In this document: positions 27,701-36,606 of the stretch, in pieces | Layout: each line of letters begins with the position of its first letter | Position numbering within the stretch: position 1 is the stretch's first letter | Assembly: GCA_025517485.1 (NCBI GenBank) | Contig: JAOPKB010000002.1 | Span: 62,001-126,000 of the forward strand | Direction: 5' to 3' | DNA: 64,000 bases | Source of the DNA: Natronoglomus mannanivorans | GTDB taxonomy: Archaea; Halobacteriota; Halobacteria; Halobacteriales; Natrialbaceae | Notes under the pieces: model-generated | Database searches by the model: none | What the model was told of the DNA's origin: nothing | The model's input: the letters and a program-made list of their open reading frames with translations, nothing else | Program-made: the position numbers and the translations under genes

Positions 27701-28389
27701 AGTATATCGTCGACGCCGAGTAACCGTTCGAGATGATCTGGGTGGGGTTCCGATAGCGACGTCGCCATTCCCTGTCGGGATGCGACTTCAGAAAGCAGCC
27801 CGACGACGAGTGCGAGTTTGGAGTACGAGACTCCCTCTTCATCCACAATCGTATTAGATATTTTTGTGTCCGGATCTTCGAAAATACCGGGGAGCGCTTG
27901 GTAATCGAACCGCCCGTAACTCGTGTCACCGGTTCGTTCGATGACACCGGTCAGAAAGAGGAGGTGGTGAACGTCACGGTGATAATCGTGAAGATACTTG
28001 ATCAGCAGATAATCGAGTATCGTAAGTCCGAGGTCGTCGATATCGGCCGATTGAAAGTTGACCTCATCGAGCGTTTCGAGTCCTGTGATGAATTGTTCGA
28101 CCGCCTCCACCCACACGGTCATATCTCCCATCTCAACGTCCTCACCACCGATCACGTCACTGATTCCGTCGACCAGCTGTTCGACCGAATCGACGAGGTC
28201 GTCCTGAATCAGGACCACTAAGTCCTCGAATTCCTCCTCGAGTAACACATTGCTAATTCCGGTGTCATCGACGAGCCGTGCGACCCCCGTCGGTCCCCCG
28301 TCGGCTGCGTTGACAATCGGTTTGATCAACAGGTACGATTCTCGTGCCAGTGTCCGTTGAAACCCAGACTGTTTCCGTTTCGTTGTCAT
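24730..28389 (-). CDS. Giant operon protein B: DUF6603-like protein
   Basis: A 1219-aa protein. I chose the start MTTKRKQSGFQRTLARESYL because GGAG stands eight bases upstream; the in-frame Met nine residues earlier is less likely. The N-terminal ~150 residues are helical and acidic. From about residue 180 onward the protein is a long series of beta strands, many alternating hydrophobic and charged. A glycine-rich core (PPIELGLGFTLNGLGGLVGI, then VFGIIDPAVPELELHASLYD and LLSAGGFHPQYDPP) is what I associate with Pfam DUF6603. The repeated strands resemble a large beta-solenoid or barrel. No signal peptide is seen. The C-terminal ~200 residues form a separate, less repetitive domain. Eleven bases separate it from the upstream gene. 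Codons in the N-terminal part are noticeably less GC-rich. Confidence 0.88.
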   Translation of the reverse strand: MTTKRKQSGFQRTLARESYLLIKPIVNAADGGPTGVARLVDDTGISNVLLEEEFEDLVVLIQDDLVDSVEQLVDGISDVIGGEDVEMGDMTVWVEAVEQFITGLETLDEVNFQSADIDDLGLTILDYLLIKYLHDYHRDVHHLLFLTGVIERTGDTSYGRFDYQALPGIFEDPDTKISNTIVDEEGVSYSKLALVVGLLSEVASRQGMATSLSEPHPDHLERLLGVDDILDLPAVDSVGNIAPQATVNVLTLPVGNVLSVLGLRILPLPETDDDGAGFGLVPFVRGILEEGTETSFGKDDDWTFSANISGNASLESHGIAVRGAEGELETSLRGMSDDVPVESNLTAELGVVHDATPDESAYTPVLGADGDSRLDIGEYGAVVQFEYTEDESTIRFLVPIEGRIVVEASDGFLESVLPEDGIEYDFDATLGWSSKSGLYFESGGTLEAAIPQNAQLGPISMEEIYVGALPDGVDDDAEDDPGVTLTASASASVELGPVVGTVQRMGIRATIAFPEDGDGSLGPIDLDVGFDPPNGIGLAIDAEGVSGGGFLELDYENERYAGAVQLHVGELTFNAVGLLTTRMPDGSDGFSLLVLITAEFPPIELGLGFTLNGLGGLVGIHRGVKTDPLKRAVRDGTLDSVLFPEDVVENAPRIVSDLRETFPPTADYHVFGPMARLGWGTPTLITADLGVLVEIPSIRIVLLGRISAVLPDEVAPLVELNAGVFGIIDPAVPELELHASLYDSRVVAWDLSGDFGLRIRGGDQPDFLLSAGGFHPQYDPPASFADMRRLRASLGPPGGNPSLVLKGYFAVTSNTVQAGANCSFAGEFGPASVDGELGFDALVQFDPFEFVVDIIASLSVRALKTTFSVSLEGSLSGPSPWHIDGKVKVSIAFVSATVRVDATFGSADDRDALPPVDVLSKLAAAVEQPGNWQTGLPGDGESPVTLRDPSDVDVEDNGEDETPTILVHPLAAPSVRQTVVPLDFEIERFGNAEPANATRFEIAGASVDGEAENAEPMLEVGEPVTEKFAPGEYLDLSDDERLDSPAFESMQAGTRFESGGVYAGQETADDGPNLANNARRTVLAYETSVRDEACDNYGVALDSFDAVEVVPTSLGSEITRQLTRATIDRQTIGCESGPAPKETVDEGTTPSEATLEGSFTGGTSDRRYRIVRTDTFEPVDLDGHDDGGYTKAEAKRTIERYAPDGATSQYQVVAGDQLE

Positions 28390-28400
28390 TGATGACTCTC

Positions 28401-31400
28401 CTATGAATCCTCCCACAGTCCGACGTTGACGCCGTACTCGTGGCCGGTTCCCACATTGTCCAGAAGCGATTCGACGGCGCCCGTCGAGGCAATCCCGGTA
28501 TGTTCCTGAACTTCGACTATCCGCCGGGAGACGCTCGGAGAGCCCGTGATATCGATATCGTAGACGACGTCGTCACCGACTCGGTCGGCGTACTCGCGCG
28601 GAAGGTAGAGCAGTTCGAGACACAATCGATAGGAACTGGAATTTGCGAGGTCGACCTTACCGAGCAGTGACTGGGGTGGGCCTCGCATACAGATCGCCAG
28701 TCGGTCTATGGATCGATCTGCGCCAAATCGGTCATCACCGTCAGGGAACAACAGTAAATTATCGACTCCGTTTTCCATCGTCCAACGCATCTCGTTGAAC
28801 GACTGGGGCTCGACGCTTGGCCACGCCTTTACCTCCTCGAGGAGTGCGTCACCTTCACTGGGCATGTGTTCCCCAACTTTCGAATTGTCCGACCAGTCGA
28901 ATCGAATAATGTGCTGGCCGAGCAGATCTGGCTCTTCCTGATTGGTCTCTTGCCACCACGGATACTCCGGTCCACTCGTGCAGATTGCCTCGAAGTCCTC
29001 CGTCACTACCTGATCGGTGCCGTCATTTTCTAGAACGGATGGTACGTAGGGACACTGCGTTTCCCAGTTCGGGGCCCCACGATCACCGTGTTGTTCGTCT
29101 AGCTTGATCCGATGGAGAACTGGACAGTGATACACCGGTTTCTCCGGAGAGATGCCGCCGTAGACAATAATTGGACGGATGAACAGCGTCCCGTCTCGTT
29201 TGATCCGATCGTTTTCCTGTTCGATCTGAATGTACAAGTCTTCGACACCCGCATCCGCATCCCTTGGGTCTCTGTGAAGATACGCAGCTACTCCCTTATC
29301 TCCAAGCGCGGTCGACTGGGACTGGAACGCGGATATCTGTCGTTGAAGATCGGCTTGCTCAACCGGGGCAGTCGGGTCAGATACACGAGCAGAGAATCCG
29401 AATACCGGCCGATCCGGGTTGAAGAAGGCCACGTCGTCAAGATCCACGCCATCATCGTCGTAGATACCGACCTCGTCCCGGTATGAAGAGCCATATATAC
29501 TGTACTCGAACAGCTGGTCGAGATCGGTTCCCGAGAACACGACCAGAAGGATGTCGTAGACGATTGTGGCCAGTTCCGCAGCGACGATGAGCTGTCCTTT
29601 TCCAGGAACAAGTGCCCGGGGGGCGATCCGCTGTAACCGTCGTTGGATCCGGTCGATACCGTACATCTCTGCCAAGAGGGCGACTCCGGCAGTTGCGGCG
29701 GACGCGCCCAGCACGAGACTTGCTTCAGTCTCGCCACGCCGGTGGCGTTCGTCCGCCTGCTGGATTGTCGTTACCAGGCCTAGTACCGACATCGTCTTCC
29801 CGACGACGTCGCTCGTCGTCTCAACAGTGCCGAAGAAGTGTTCGCCGTATTCCGGTTCGTGCGTGAGCGCCTTGAACCATTGTGGGGAAAATCCTTCGAC
29901 GATTTCTCCATCAATGTCTGATAGAAAGGTGTCGCCTATCATATTCACGAAGGAGAGAAACCCCGTTCCGATCGTCTTGAGATCATCATCGGAGACTGAG
30001 TCACCGTCCACAAGACCACTCGTGATTCCGTACAGAGCGCTGCTGTACGAGTACGCTGAAAATACGATTTGTAGACTAGCAACTGCATTCTGGGGGGCAG
30101 CTGCCTGAGGACCGTTCCCGTCTTTGCCCTCCTCGAATATCGTTTCGAGAAGGTTTACGGAGTTGCTGGCGACCCCAATGCTATCGTCTACGTCCCAGGA
30201 TTCGGCCGATTCTATGGGACGAATCTCCTCGTCGTCACTCGCATTTCGAAAGTGAAGCGGCCCATCAGACAGAGCACTGTAATTGTCCCAGTCGGAGAGC
30301 GCATCCGCGAAGTCCGCGTCAGATACGAGTAACGACGTGACCTGGGCGTGCAACGTTGCAAAGACATCCGCTCGTCTGTCCCGGTCCAGGTGATTGCTAT
30401 ACTCAACGTAGTACGTCGCACCGGCGAGCAATTCAATGAGGATGTCCTGTAAATCGCCTGCAACGGACGACGCATCTGGACTCATCCAGTTGAGCCGATC
30501 GTTCTCATCAAATAGCTGATCGCGGACCCCTGGGTTGATCGAGAGGACTGGGTACACGCCGCCCGGTTCCTCAGATGTGTCGGGGGGATCGATAATGTTG
30601 AGGGGATCCAGGCAATCTCCACTCGATCGCCACGTGAACATACTGGCCAACATTTTGAGGCCGGTTTCCGACTCGCTGAGCCCGGAAAGGACTGTCGAGA
30701 GGTAGGATAACTGCGTCTGGTATGGAAGCGACGACAGTTGCTGGAAGAACGTGTCCGTCGACTCACCCGACAACCTAGCGCCCGGTTTGTAACCCGCCAA
30801 CCACTCGAGCCCGTCGTGAAACCGGTCCAGTTCCGTGTAGTTCGGATTGTCGATACCGTGCAACACAATGAGGGCCAATTTGACTGAGTAGTTCTCGATG
30901 CCGGCTCTGTCGGCTACGATGTCCCAGCCGTGCCGGTGGAATAGCGATGGGGTCCCAACGTTCCGTTCGGCCTCACGGCGGACGTGTGGTCCGATCTCGT
31001 AGATGTTATTCGGGCGTGCCTCCGCCCGTCTACGGTTTATACTCGGGAGATCCCGTTCGTACTCTTCCATAGCCCGATCCGGCGTGACGCCGCTCGGAAT
31101 TCTGTACTCTATCGGATCGAGCTCGTCCGGAGAGCCAAATCCGAGCAGCCCGTAGAGGCCTCCATTGTCGAGACGGGCCGTCGCTAACGAAGGGTCGTCG
31201 TCGTCGCTATATATCTTCATCTCCTGCAAATTTTGCAAATACGAGTCCCTGTACGCCTCGGCCTCGATACCCAGATCCTCGAAGTGATTCTCCTCTCCTA
31301 CGTCGGTCAGGAACTGCTGGACGACGTCCCACAGTCGAATCTGGGCAACCCGGGACGAATTCTCGAGTATTGCGGGATGATCACTGGCGAGAGTCGTATT

Positions 31401-31928
31401 CGACTCGATGTTTCGGTTCCAGGATCGAAGTGCGGTCTGATACCGATCGGCGTACAGTACGGCTGTTCGGAGGAGATTTCTGTCTCCGACTTTGTCCATC
31501 ATCGCTGGAGGAAACACAGAATCTTCGACGGTGACGGTCACCGACAGTTCTCCGATCTTCCCGTTCTCATCGAACGCCGTGCAGGTAACCGTATGTGTTC
31601 CAGCAGTGTCCCAGCTCGTATTGTTTTGAAATGGTGGACCGTCTCTGTCCATGTCCTCCATCTCCCAAGACTCTCCGCTCAAGGGATCTGTGTGCTCGAC
31701 GACCCACTCAACGTGGGGGTCCTCAACGGTGACTGAAAAGTGTTCGATATCGGCGAACGGGATGACTACCCTGAATTCGACGCGCTGTAATTTTTCTACC
31801 AACAACTCGAGCGGTTCGTCGTCGGTGAATAGTGTACGAAGGGCCCTCTCGTCTCTCGTCTCACCATCGCCTATCTCGGTTTGGACGTATACATGTAAAC
31901 CGACGTCCGAGGGATCTGTTTCGCTCAT
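28401..31928 (-). CDS. Giant operon protein A: first gene, PKD-like domain and hydrophobic central region
   Basis: A 1175-aa protein, promoter-proximal in the operon. The start MSETDPSDVGLHVYVQTEIG is preferred over an in-frame Met 21 residues upstream, whose extension is Arg/Trp-rich. Residues of about 75-135 form a beta-rich PKD- or Ig-like domain ending in HTVTCTAFDENGKIGELSVT. The middle is helical. A central stretch around residues 720-820 has several hydrophobic, small-residue-rich segments (LVLGASAATAGVALLAEMYG, ELATIVYDILLVVFSG) that could insert into or pack against a membrane. Glycine/alanine-rich hydrophobic segments like these occur in pore-forming and toxin-related proteins, but nothing here proves that role. 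G+C content is clearly lower than in the downstream genes D-F. Confidence 0.85.
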   Translation of the reverse strand: MSETDPSDVGLHVYVQTEIGDGETRDERALRTLFTDDEPLELLVEKLQRVEFRVVIPFADIEHFSVTVEDPHVEWVVEHTDPLSGESWEMEDMDRDGPPFQNNTSWDTAGTHTVTCTAFDENGKIGELSVTVTVEDSVFPPAMMDKVGDRNLLRTAVLYADRYQTALRSWNRNIESNTTLASDHPAILENSSRVAQIRLWDVVQQFLTDVGEENHFEDLGIEAEAYRDSYLQNLQEMKIYSDDDDPSLATARLDNGGLYGLLGFGSPDELDPIEYRIPSGVTPDRAMEEYERDLPSINRRRAEARPNNIYEIGPHVRREAERNVGTPSLFHRHGWDIVADRAGIENYSVKLALIVLHGIDNPNYTELDRFHDGLEWLAGYKPGARLSGESTDTFFQQLSSLPYQTQLSYLSTVLSGLSESETGLKMLASMFTWRSSGDCLDPLNIIDPPDTSEEPGGVYPVLSINPGVRDQLFDENDRLNWMSPDASSVAGDLQDILIELLAGATYYVEYSNHLDRDRRADVFATLHAQVTSLLVSDADFADALSDWDNYSALSDGPLHFRNASDDEEIRPIESAESWDVDDSIGVASNSVNLLETIFEEGKDGNGPQAAAPQNAVASLQIVFSAYSYSSALYGITSGLVDGDSVSDDDLKTIGTGFLSFVNMIGDTFLSDIDGEIVEGFSPQWFKALTHEPEYGEHFFGTVETTSDVVGKTMSVLGLVTTIQQADERHRRGETEASLVLGASAATAGVALLAEMYGIDRIQRRLQRIAPRALVPGKGQLIVAAELATIVYDILLVVFSGTDLDQLFEYSIYGSSYRDEVGIYDDDGVDLDDVAFFNPDRPVFGFSARVSDPTAPVEQADLQRQISAFQSQSTALGDKGVAAYLHRDPRDADAGVEDLYIQIEQENDRIKRDGTLFIRPIIVYGGISPEKPVYHCPVLHRIKLDEQHGDRGAPNWETQCPYVPSVLENDGTDQVVTEDFEAICTSGPEYPWWQETNQEEPDLLGQHIIRFDWSDNSKVGEHMPSEGDALLEEVKAWPSVEPQSFNEMRWTMENGVDNLLLFPDGDDRFGADRSIDRLAICMRGPPQSLLGKVDLANSSSYRLCLELLYLPREYADRVGDDVVYDIDITGSPSVSRRIVEVQEHTGIASTGAVESLLDNVGTGHEYGVNVGLWEDS

Positions 31929-32615
31929 GACGGTCGGTTTCCTTGTGTTCCCCCACCAGACACGGTTACGCAACCACCGTCTCGCGTCCAACCAGCGGGA
32001 CGTTCAGACGCAGACGCGGTCTTCGGCCTTCGTTCGCGGCGCGTCCTCAGTGCACCAACACACGCCAAAGTTGTTCCAACAGTATTCCAACGATTGGCGT
32101 GTTCCCCATCTCGTGTTGTCGAGACTCGGCCTGACATCCACGTCCATGCATATCGTCGAAACCCAGAACCGAGATCGCCGAACCGGTTCGTCCAACCAAT
32201 CGCTGTGTCACTGCGCGTGGTCGTCGGGAAGTCAGGGTGGTGACAGAGAGTACGTTTCCCAGCCGGATTCGTCTCCCTTAGTGTGCGGTTCAGGACGTTC
32301 GATGACCGCTTTGATTGACGTGTCGCTGTCGTTCGATGAGGTTCAATTGTCATGGTATCGGAGTCTAACTTACCGGGCAGGTAGTGTAGAGACACCAGAA
32401 TTGGTTTGGAGCAGTGCACTCACGACCGTTTGGGGCGACTTCAACGTTCCGCGGAGCATCAATATCGTGCTACTTGTGGAATTCATATAACTAATAACTA
32501 TACCTTACTTTGAAGGAACCAACTCGTTGCATCACGTTCGGAAATAGATGAATATTCGACGAAAAACGCGGTACTCCGGACAATTACTGAAAAGTAACCT
32601 TCGGTCGCTGTGCCG
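31929..32615. other. 687-bp region without a credible gene, upstream of the giant operon
   Basis: Between uvrB and the first giant gene there is no frame with haloarchaeal codon use. Frames on both strands encode unlikely Ser/Thr/Arg-rich peptides. The part at about 32450-32600 is AT-rich and holds TATA-like strings on the minus strand (for example around 32485-32505), so the operon promoter may lie here, giving either a long leader or a second promoter nearer to 31960. No known IS ends were recognised. The region may be decayed coding DNA. Confidence 0.5.
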
Positions 32616-34673
32616 TTAAAACTCCTCCGCCGGTGGTGCGATCCCCTCGTCTCCGTCGACCTCGAGATCGAACTCCTCACGAACCTCCCGGATCCGATCC
32701 CGAATATCCGCCGCGAGTTCGAACTCCAGATTACCCGCCGCTTCCTCCATTCGCTCTTCTAGGTCCGCAACGTACCGCGCCGCCTCGTCGTCGTCGGCGA
32801 GGTCCTTTCCGGAGACGCCGCTGGTGTCGGTTTTGCTTCCGGGCAGGTTGGTCTCGCCGACTTCCTTCTCGATGGTCGTGGGCTCGAGTCCGTGTTCTTC
32901 GTTGAACTCCTGTTGGATTTCGCGACGGCGCTGGGTCTCTTCGATCGCCGACTCCATCGCGTTCGAGGGGTCGTCGGCGTACAGCACCACTTCGCCGTTG
33001 ACGTTTCGGGCGGCCCGACCCATCGTCTGGACGAGCGTCGTCTCCGACCGGAGAAAGCCCTCCTGATCGGCGTCCAGAATGGCCACCAACGAGACCTCGG
33101 GAATGTCTAGTCCCTCCCGGAGCAGGTTGATCCCCACGAGGACGTCGATCTCGCCCAACCGCAGGGAGCGGATGATCTCGTGGCGCTCTAAGGTGTCGGT
33201 CTCGTCGTGCATGTACTCGACGGCGACACCGGCCTCGTCCAGATATTCGGTCAGGTCCTCGGCCATCCGCTTGGTGAGCGTCGTGACGAGCGTGCGCTCG
33301 TCGCGGTCAATACGCTGGTCGATCCGGTCCATGAGGTCGTCGACCTGCCCGCTGGCGGGCGAGACCTCGATCGCGGGGTCGACGAGGTGGGTCGGCCGGA
33401 CGATCTGCTCTGCGATCCGGTCGCTCTCCTCGCGCTCGTAGTCGGCGGGCGTCGCGCTGACGTACAGCGTCTGGTCGGTCTTCTCTTCGAACTCCTCGAA
33501 GGTCAGCGGCCGGTTGTCGTAGGCGGTCGGCAGTCGGAAGCCGTTCTCGACCAGCGAGTCCTTCCGGGACTTGTCGCCGGCGAACTGACCCCGGATCTGG
33601 GGCAGGGTGACGTGGGATTCGTCGACGACGGTCAGGAAGTCGTCCGGGAAGTAGTCCAACAGGGTGTAGGGTGCCTCGCCGGACTCCCGATCCGAAAGGT
33701 ACAGTGAGTAGTTCTCGATCCCCGAACAGTAGCCCGTCTCCGCCATCATCTCGAGGTCGAAGGTCGTCCGCTCTTCGATGCGCTGGGCGGCGATCAGATC
33801 GCCCTTTCGCTCGAAGTAGGAGATGCGGGAGTTCATGTCCTCGCGGATCTCGTCCATCGCGTTCTCGAGTTTCGTCTCCGGGATCGAGTAGTGCTCTGCC
33901 GGGTGGACGAGCACGGCGGGTTCCTCGCCCTGCACTTCGCCCTCGAGGGGATCGACCTTGACCATGCGGTCGATCTCGTCGCCCCAGAGTTCGACGCGGA
34001 CGGCGTAACGGCCGTACATCGGGTAGATCTCGACGGTGTCGCCGCGCACGCGGAAGGTCCCCTGGGTGAAGTCGACGTCGTTGCGCTCGTAGTTCAGATC
34101 GACCAGCCGCGCCAGCAACTCGTCGCGGCCGACCTCCTCGCCGACCTCGAGACGCAGGGACATGTCGATGTAGTTGCGCGGGTCACCGAGGCCGTAGATC
34201 GCCGACACGGAGGCGACGACGATGACATCCTCGCGCGTGAGGAGGGAACGGGTTGCGGAGTGGCGGAGGCGGTCGATCTCGTCGTTGATCGAGGCGTCCT
34301 TGTCGATGTAGGTGTCGCTTTGCTCGACGTAGGCCTCGGGCTGGTAGTAGTCGTAGTAGGAGACGAAGTACTCGACGGCGTTCTCGGGGAAGAGGTTCCG
34401 GAACTCCTCGTAGAGCTGCGCCGCGAGGGTCTTGTTGTGGGCGATGACCAGCGTCGGTTTCTGGACCTCCTCGATCACCCACGAGACGGTGTTGGTCTTC
34501 CCCGACCCGGTGACCCCGAGCAGGGTCTGTCTGTCGAGTCCGTTCGCGAAGCCGTCGGCTAACTGCTCGATGGCCTCCGGCTGGTCCCCGGCGGGGTCGA
34601 ACGGGGCGTCCACATCGAACGGGTGGTCGACATCTGGACGGTCCGGTTGCAGCGGTCCTCGAGTGTCGCTCAC
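32616..34673 (-). CDS. uvrB: Excinuclease ABC subunit B
   Basis: UvrB verifies DNA damage and loads UvrC in nucleotide excision repair. With the GTG start at 34673 the protein is 685 aa, the usual haloarchaeal length; the longer frame upstream lacks homology. Motifs visible are Walker A GVTGSGKT, the beta-hairpin region [14 protein letters not shown] that clamps DNA, Walker B-like [11 protein letters not shown], helicase motifs ([40 protein letters not shown]), and the C-terminal UVR motif ([20 protein letters not shown]) that binds UvrC. The gene is on the same strand as the giant operon but separated from it by 687 bp. Confidence 0.97.
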   Translation of the reverse strand: MSDTRGPLQPDRPDVDHPFDVDAPFDPAGDQPEAIEQLADGFANGLDRQTLLGVTGSGKTNTVSWVIEEVQKPTLVIAHNKTLAAQLYEEFRNLFPENAVEYFVSYYDYYQPEAYVEQSDTYIDKDASINDEIDRLRHSATRSLLTREDVIVVASVSAIYGLGDPRNYIDMSLRLEVGEEVGRDELLARLVDLNYERNDVDFTQGTFRVRGDTVEIYPMYGRYAVRVELWGDEIDRMVKVDPLEGEVQGEEPAVLVHPAEHYSIPETKLENAMDEIREDMNSRISYFERKGDLIAAQRIEERTTFDLEMMAETGYCSGIENYSLYLSDRESGEAPYTLLDYFPDDFLTVVDESHVTLPQIRGQFAGDKSRKDSLVENGFRLPTAYDNRPLTFEEFEEKTDQTLYVSATPADYEREESDRIAEQIVRPTHLVDPAIEVSPASGQVDDLMDRIDQRIDRDERTLVTTLTKRMAEDLTEYLDEAGVAVEYMHDETDTLERHEIIRSLRLGEIDVLVGINLLREGLDIPEVSLVAILDADQEGFLRSETTLVQTMGRAARNVNGEVVLYADDPSNAMESAIEETQRRREIQQEFNEEHGLEPTTIEKEVGETNLPGSKTDTSGVSGKDLADDDEAARYVADLEERMEEAAGNLEFELAADIRDRIREVREEFDLEVDGDEGIAPPAEEF

Positions 34674-34823
34674 GATGATTTCGATATGGGCCGGAGGCAC
34701 TTTACCCGCTCGCTTGTCGGTCGTGGGTGGTCCGCTGGCGGCGACCGGAGACGGTCGAACCGGGTCGTGAGAGCGGCAGTCGCCGGCCAAGGGTTTTCCC
34801 GCGATAACGTAGTGATTCCCGAT

Positions 34824-35105
34824 ATGACCCCCGACCAGACGCAACTCGCCCGCGCTCGAGACGAACTCGAGGAGGCAGCCAAGACGGCCGGCGACGATGA
34901 CGACGTTCGTGACCCGGTTCACGAGACGGCCGCCGCGTTCGCAGAGCTCGCGAACGGAGACCAGCAACCGGACCACGCCGTGATGGACGAACACCTCAAT
35001 GCGCTCCGGCAGGCCAAACAGCACGCTGACGGCGAAACCGGAGAGCACATCGAGGAGGCCCTCGAGTACGCCGAGGAGTATCGAGAAGAACTACCGCAGG
35101 GCTGA
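34824..35105 (+). CDS. Small acidic helical hypothetical protein
   Basis: A 93-aa protein beginning [20 protein letters not shown]. It is almost entirely alpha-helical and acidic, with a heptad-like pattern and conserved-looking [20 protein letters not shown]. It resembles short haloarchaeal hypotheticals of unknown function. It is divergent from uvrB, with 150 bp between the two starts. The upstream part of the 160-aa frame lies over the uvrB promoter and is not coding. Confidence 0.75.
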   Translation: MTPDQTQLARARDELEEAAKTAGDDDDVRDPVHETAAAFAELANGDQQPDHAVMDEHLNALRQAKQHADGETGEHIEEALEYAEEYREELPQG

Positions 35106-35340
35106 CTCAGTTTCCGATTCCGTTTCCGTCCACGCCGTCGCGCTCTGCGGCGTCGACGGCCTCGAGCAACACCCCCATCACCGCCGTCGTGGCCTGCTGG
35201 CCGGTGACATCGGTCGTCTCGAGCCGGCTCGTCGTTCGATCGCTCGCTTCCGGAATGAGAACTGGCAACGGGAACCAACGACTCGAGAGCCGGTGCGAGG
35301 AGGGGCAACCGTTTTCCGCGGATTCGTGGTACGGCGTGCT

Positions 35341-35556
35341 ATGCCCTCGAGTCCCGTCACGACGTGGGAGTACGAGACGGTGCGACCACCGCGCGAAGCG
35401 ACCATGGAGGAGGCCGACGATCCGAAAGACGTGTTGAACGACCTCGGGAGCGACGGGTGGGAACTCGTCGACACGATCGACTACACCGGCGGGGGGACGA
35501 AGTACCTCGTCTTCAAGCGACCGGCCAGCGGCGGCGACGGTGACGGCGATGAGTGA
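35341..35556 (+). CDS. DUF4177-type small protein
   Basis: A 71-aa protein. The core WEYETVRPP, then LNDLGSDGWELVDTIDYTGG and KYLVFKRP is the typical DUF4177 pattern (a short beta-sheet with a GWELV motif). The role of the family is unknown. The start ATG at 35341 gives the expected length; upstream codons are not conserved-looking. The stop codon overlaps the start of the following membrane protein gene by eight bases, so both are likely cotranscribed. Confidence 0.85.
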   Translation: MPSSPVTTWEYETVRPPREATMEEADDPKDVLNDLGSDGWELVDTIDYTGGGTKYLVFKRPASGGDGDGDE

Positions 35557-36556
35557 CGACGAGATCAGTACCGAAGACACGATGCGCGAGCGGGCCGACG
35601 AGAGTCGAGTCAAGCTCTGGTTGCTCCTCGGGGCCAACCGGCTGATCGTCACGGGCGTCCTCTCGGCGAGTTTCTTCGTCCTCTTCATGCTCGGCGCGGT
35701 CGTCGATCCGACGCTCTCGGACATGTTAGAGGAGCGGGCCGTCATCGAGTCGCTGTTCGCGTCGATGATCGGCGCGCTCATCACTGGCGTCACGCTGGTC
35801 GTCACCATCAGCCAGCTGATCGTCTCCCAGGAGAACGGGCCGCTGGGCGAGCAACGCCAGCGGATGAGCGAGACGATGGACGTCCGCGAGTACGTGACGG
35901 AACTGGTCGGCAAACCCGCACCGGCCGACCCCTCGGCGTTCCTCCGGAGCATCGTCGACGTCACGCAGACGCGCGCCGACCACCTCCGCGACACCGTCGA
36001 GGGCGGCGACCCCGACCTGCAGGACGAGGTCGACGAGTTCGTCGACAGCCTCACCGGCAACGCCGACACCGTCCGCGAGCAACTCGAGGGTGCGAAGTTC
36101 GGTTCCTTCGACGTCGTCTACGCCTCGATGAACTACAATTACGCCTGGAAGATCTTCCAGATCGAGCGTCTGGAGGACGACTACGAGGATGTCCTCGACG
36201 AAGACCAGCAGGAGGCACTCGACGAGCTTCGGACCTCGCTGGTCATGTTCGGCCCCGCACGCGAGCACATCAAGACGCTGTACTTCCAGTGGGAACTGAT
36301 CGATCTCTCACGGCTGATCCTCTACGTCGCGATTCCGGCGTTGCTCATATCGGGGATGATGATGACGTTCGTCGACGCGTCGACGGTTCCCGGGTCGACG
36401 CTGGGGACGGAGAACCTCCTCTGGCTCGTCGGACTCACGTTCACGATCACGCTCGTCCCGTTCCTAATGTTGACGTCGTACGTGATGCGGATCGCGACGG
36501 CCGCGAAGCGAACGCTGGCGATCGGCCCGCTGATCTTGCGGGACTCCCAGCGCTAG
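35549..36556 (+). CDS. Membrane protein of unknown function
   Basis: A 335-aa protein with four hydrophobic segments: residues about 24-50, 68-92, and a pair near 255-275 and 290-315. The loop between the second and third is long, hydrophilic and acidic (residues 95-250), including DVREYVTELVGKP and helical stretches. I chose the ATG at 35549 (MSDDEISTEDTMRERADESR), which overlaps the DUF4177 gene; a GTG three codons earlier is possible. The arrangement of two TM pairs around a cytoplasmic helical domain resembles small ion-channel or sensor-like haloarchaeal proteins, but I cannot assign a family. Confidence 0.8.
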   Translation: MSDDEISTEDTMRERADESRVKLWLLLGANRLIVTGVLSASFFVLFMLGAVVDPTLSDMLEERAVIESLFASMIGALITGVTLVVTISQLIVSQENGPLGEQRQRMSETMDVREYVTELVGKPAPADPSAFLRSIVDVTQTRADHLRDTVEGGDPDLQDEVDEFVDSLTGNADTVREQLEGAKFGSFDVVYASMNYNYAWKIFQIERLEDDYEDVLDEDQQEALDELRTSLVMFGPAREHIKTLYFQWELIDLSRLILYVAIPALLISGMMMTFVDASTVPGSTLGTENLLWLVGLTFTITLVPFLMLTSYVMRIATAAKRTLAIGPLILRDSQR

Positions 36557-36606
36557 GGGTAACCACGGATCACTGCACCCGTTACAGTATCACGACAGAA
36601 AGTATG

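Noticed and set aside
10380..31928. Extracellular contractile injection system or phage tail
   Set aside because: No sheath, tube, baseplate, LysM or AAA+ ATPase motifs were seen in any of the five proteins.
31925..32419. 164-aa minus-strand frame in the same gap
   Set aside because: Composition unlike haloarchaeal proteins and no domain; a decayed gene cannot be excluded.
31651..32490. 279-aa plus-strand frame in the gap upstream of the giant operon
   Set aside because: Ser/Thr-rich, not acidic, no recognisable domain, and it overlaps the start of gene A.
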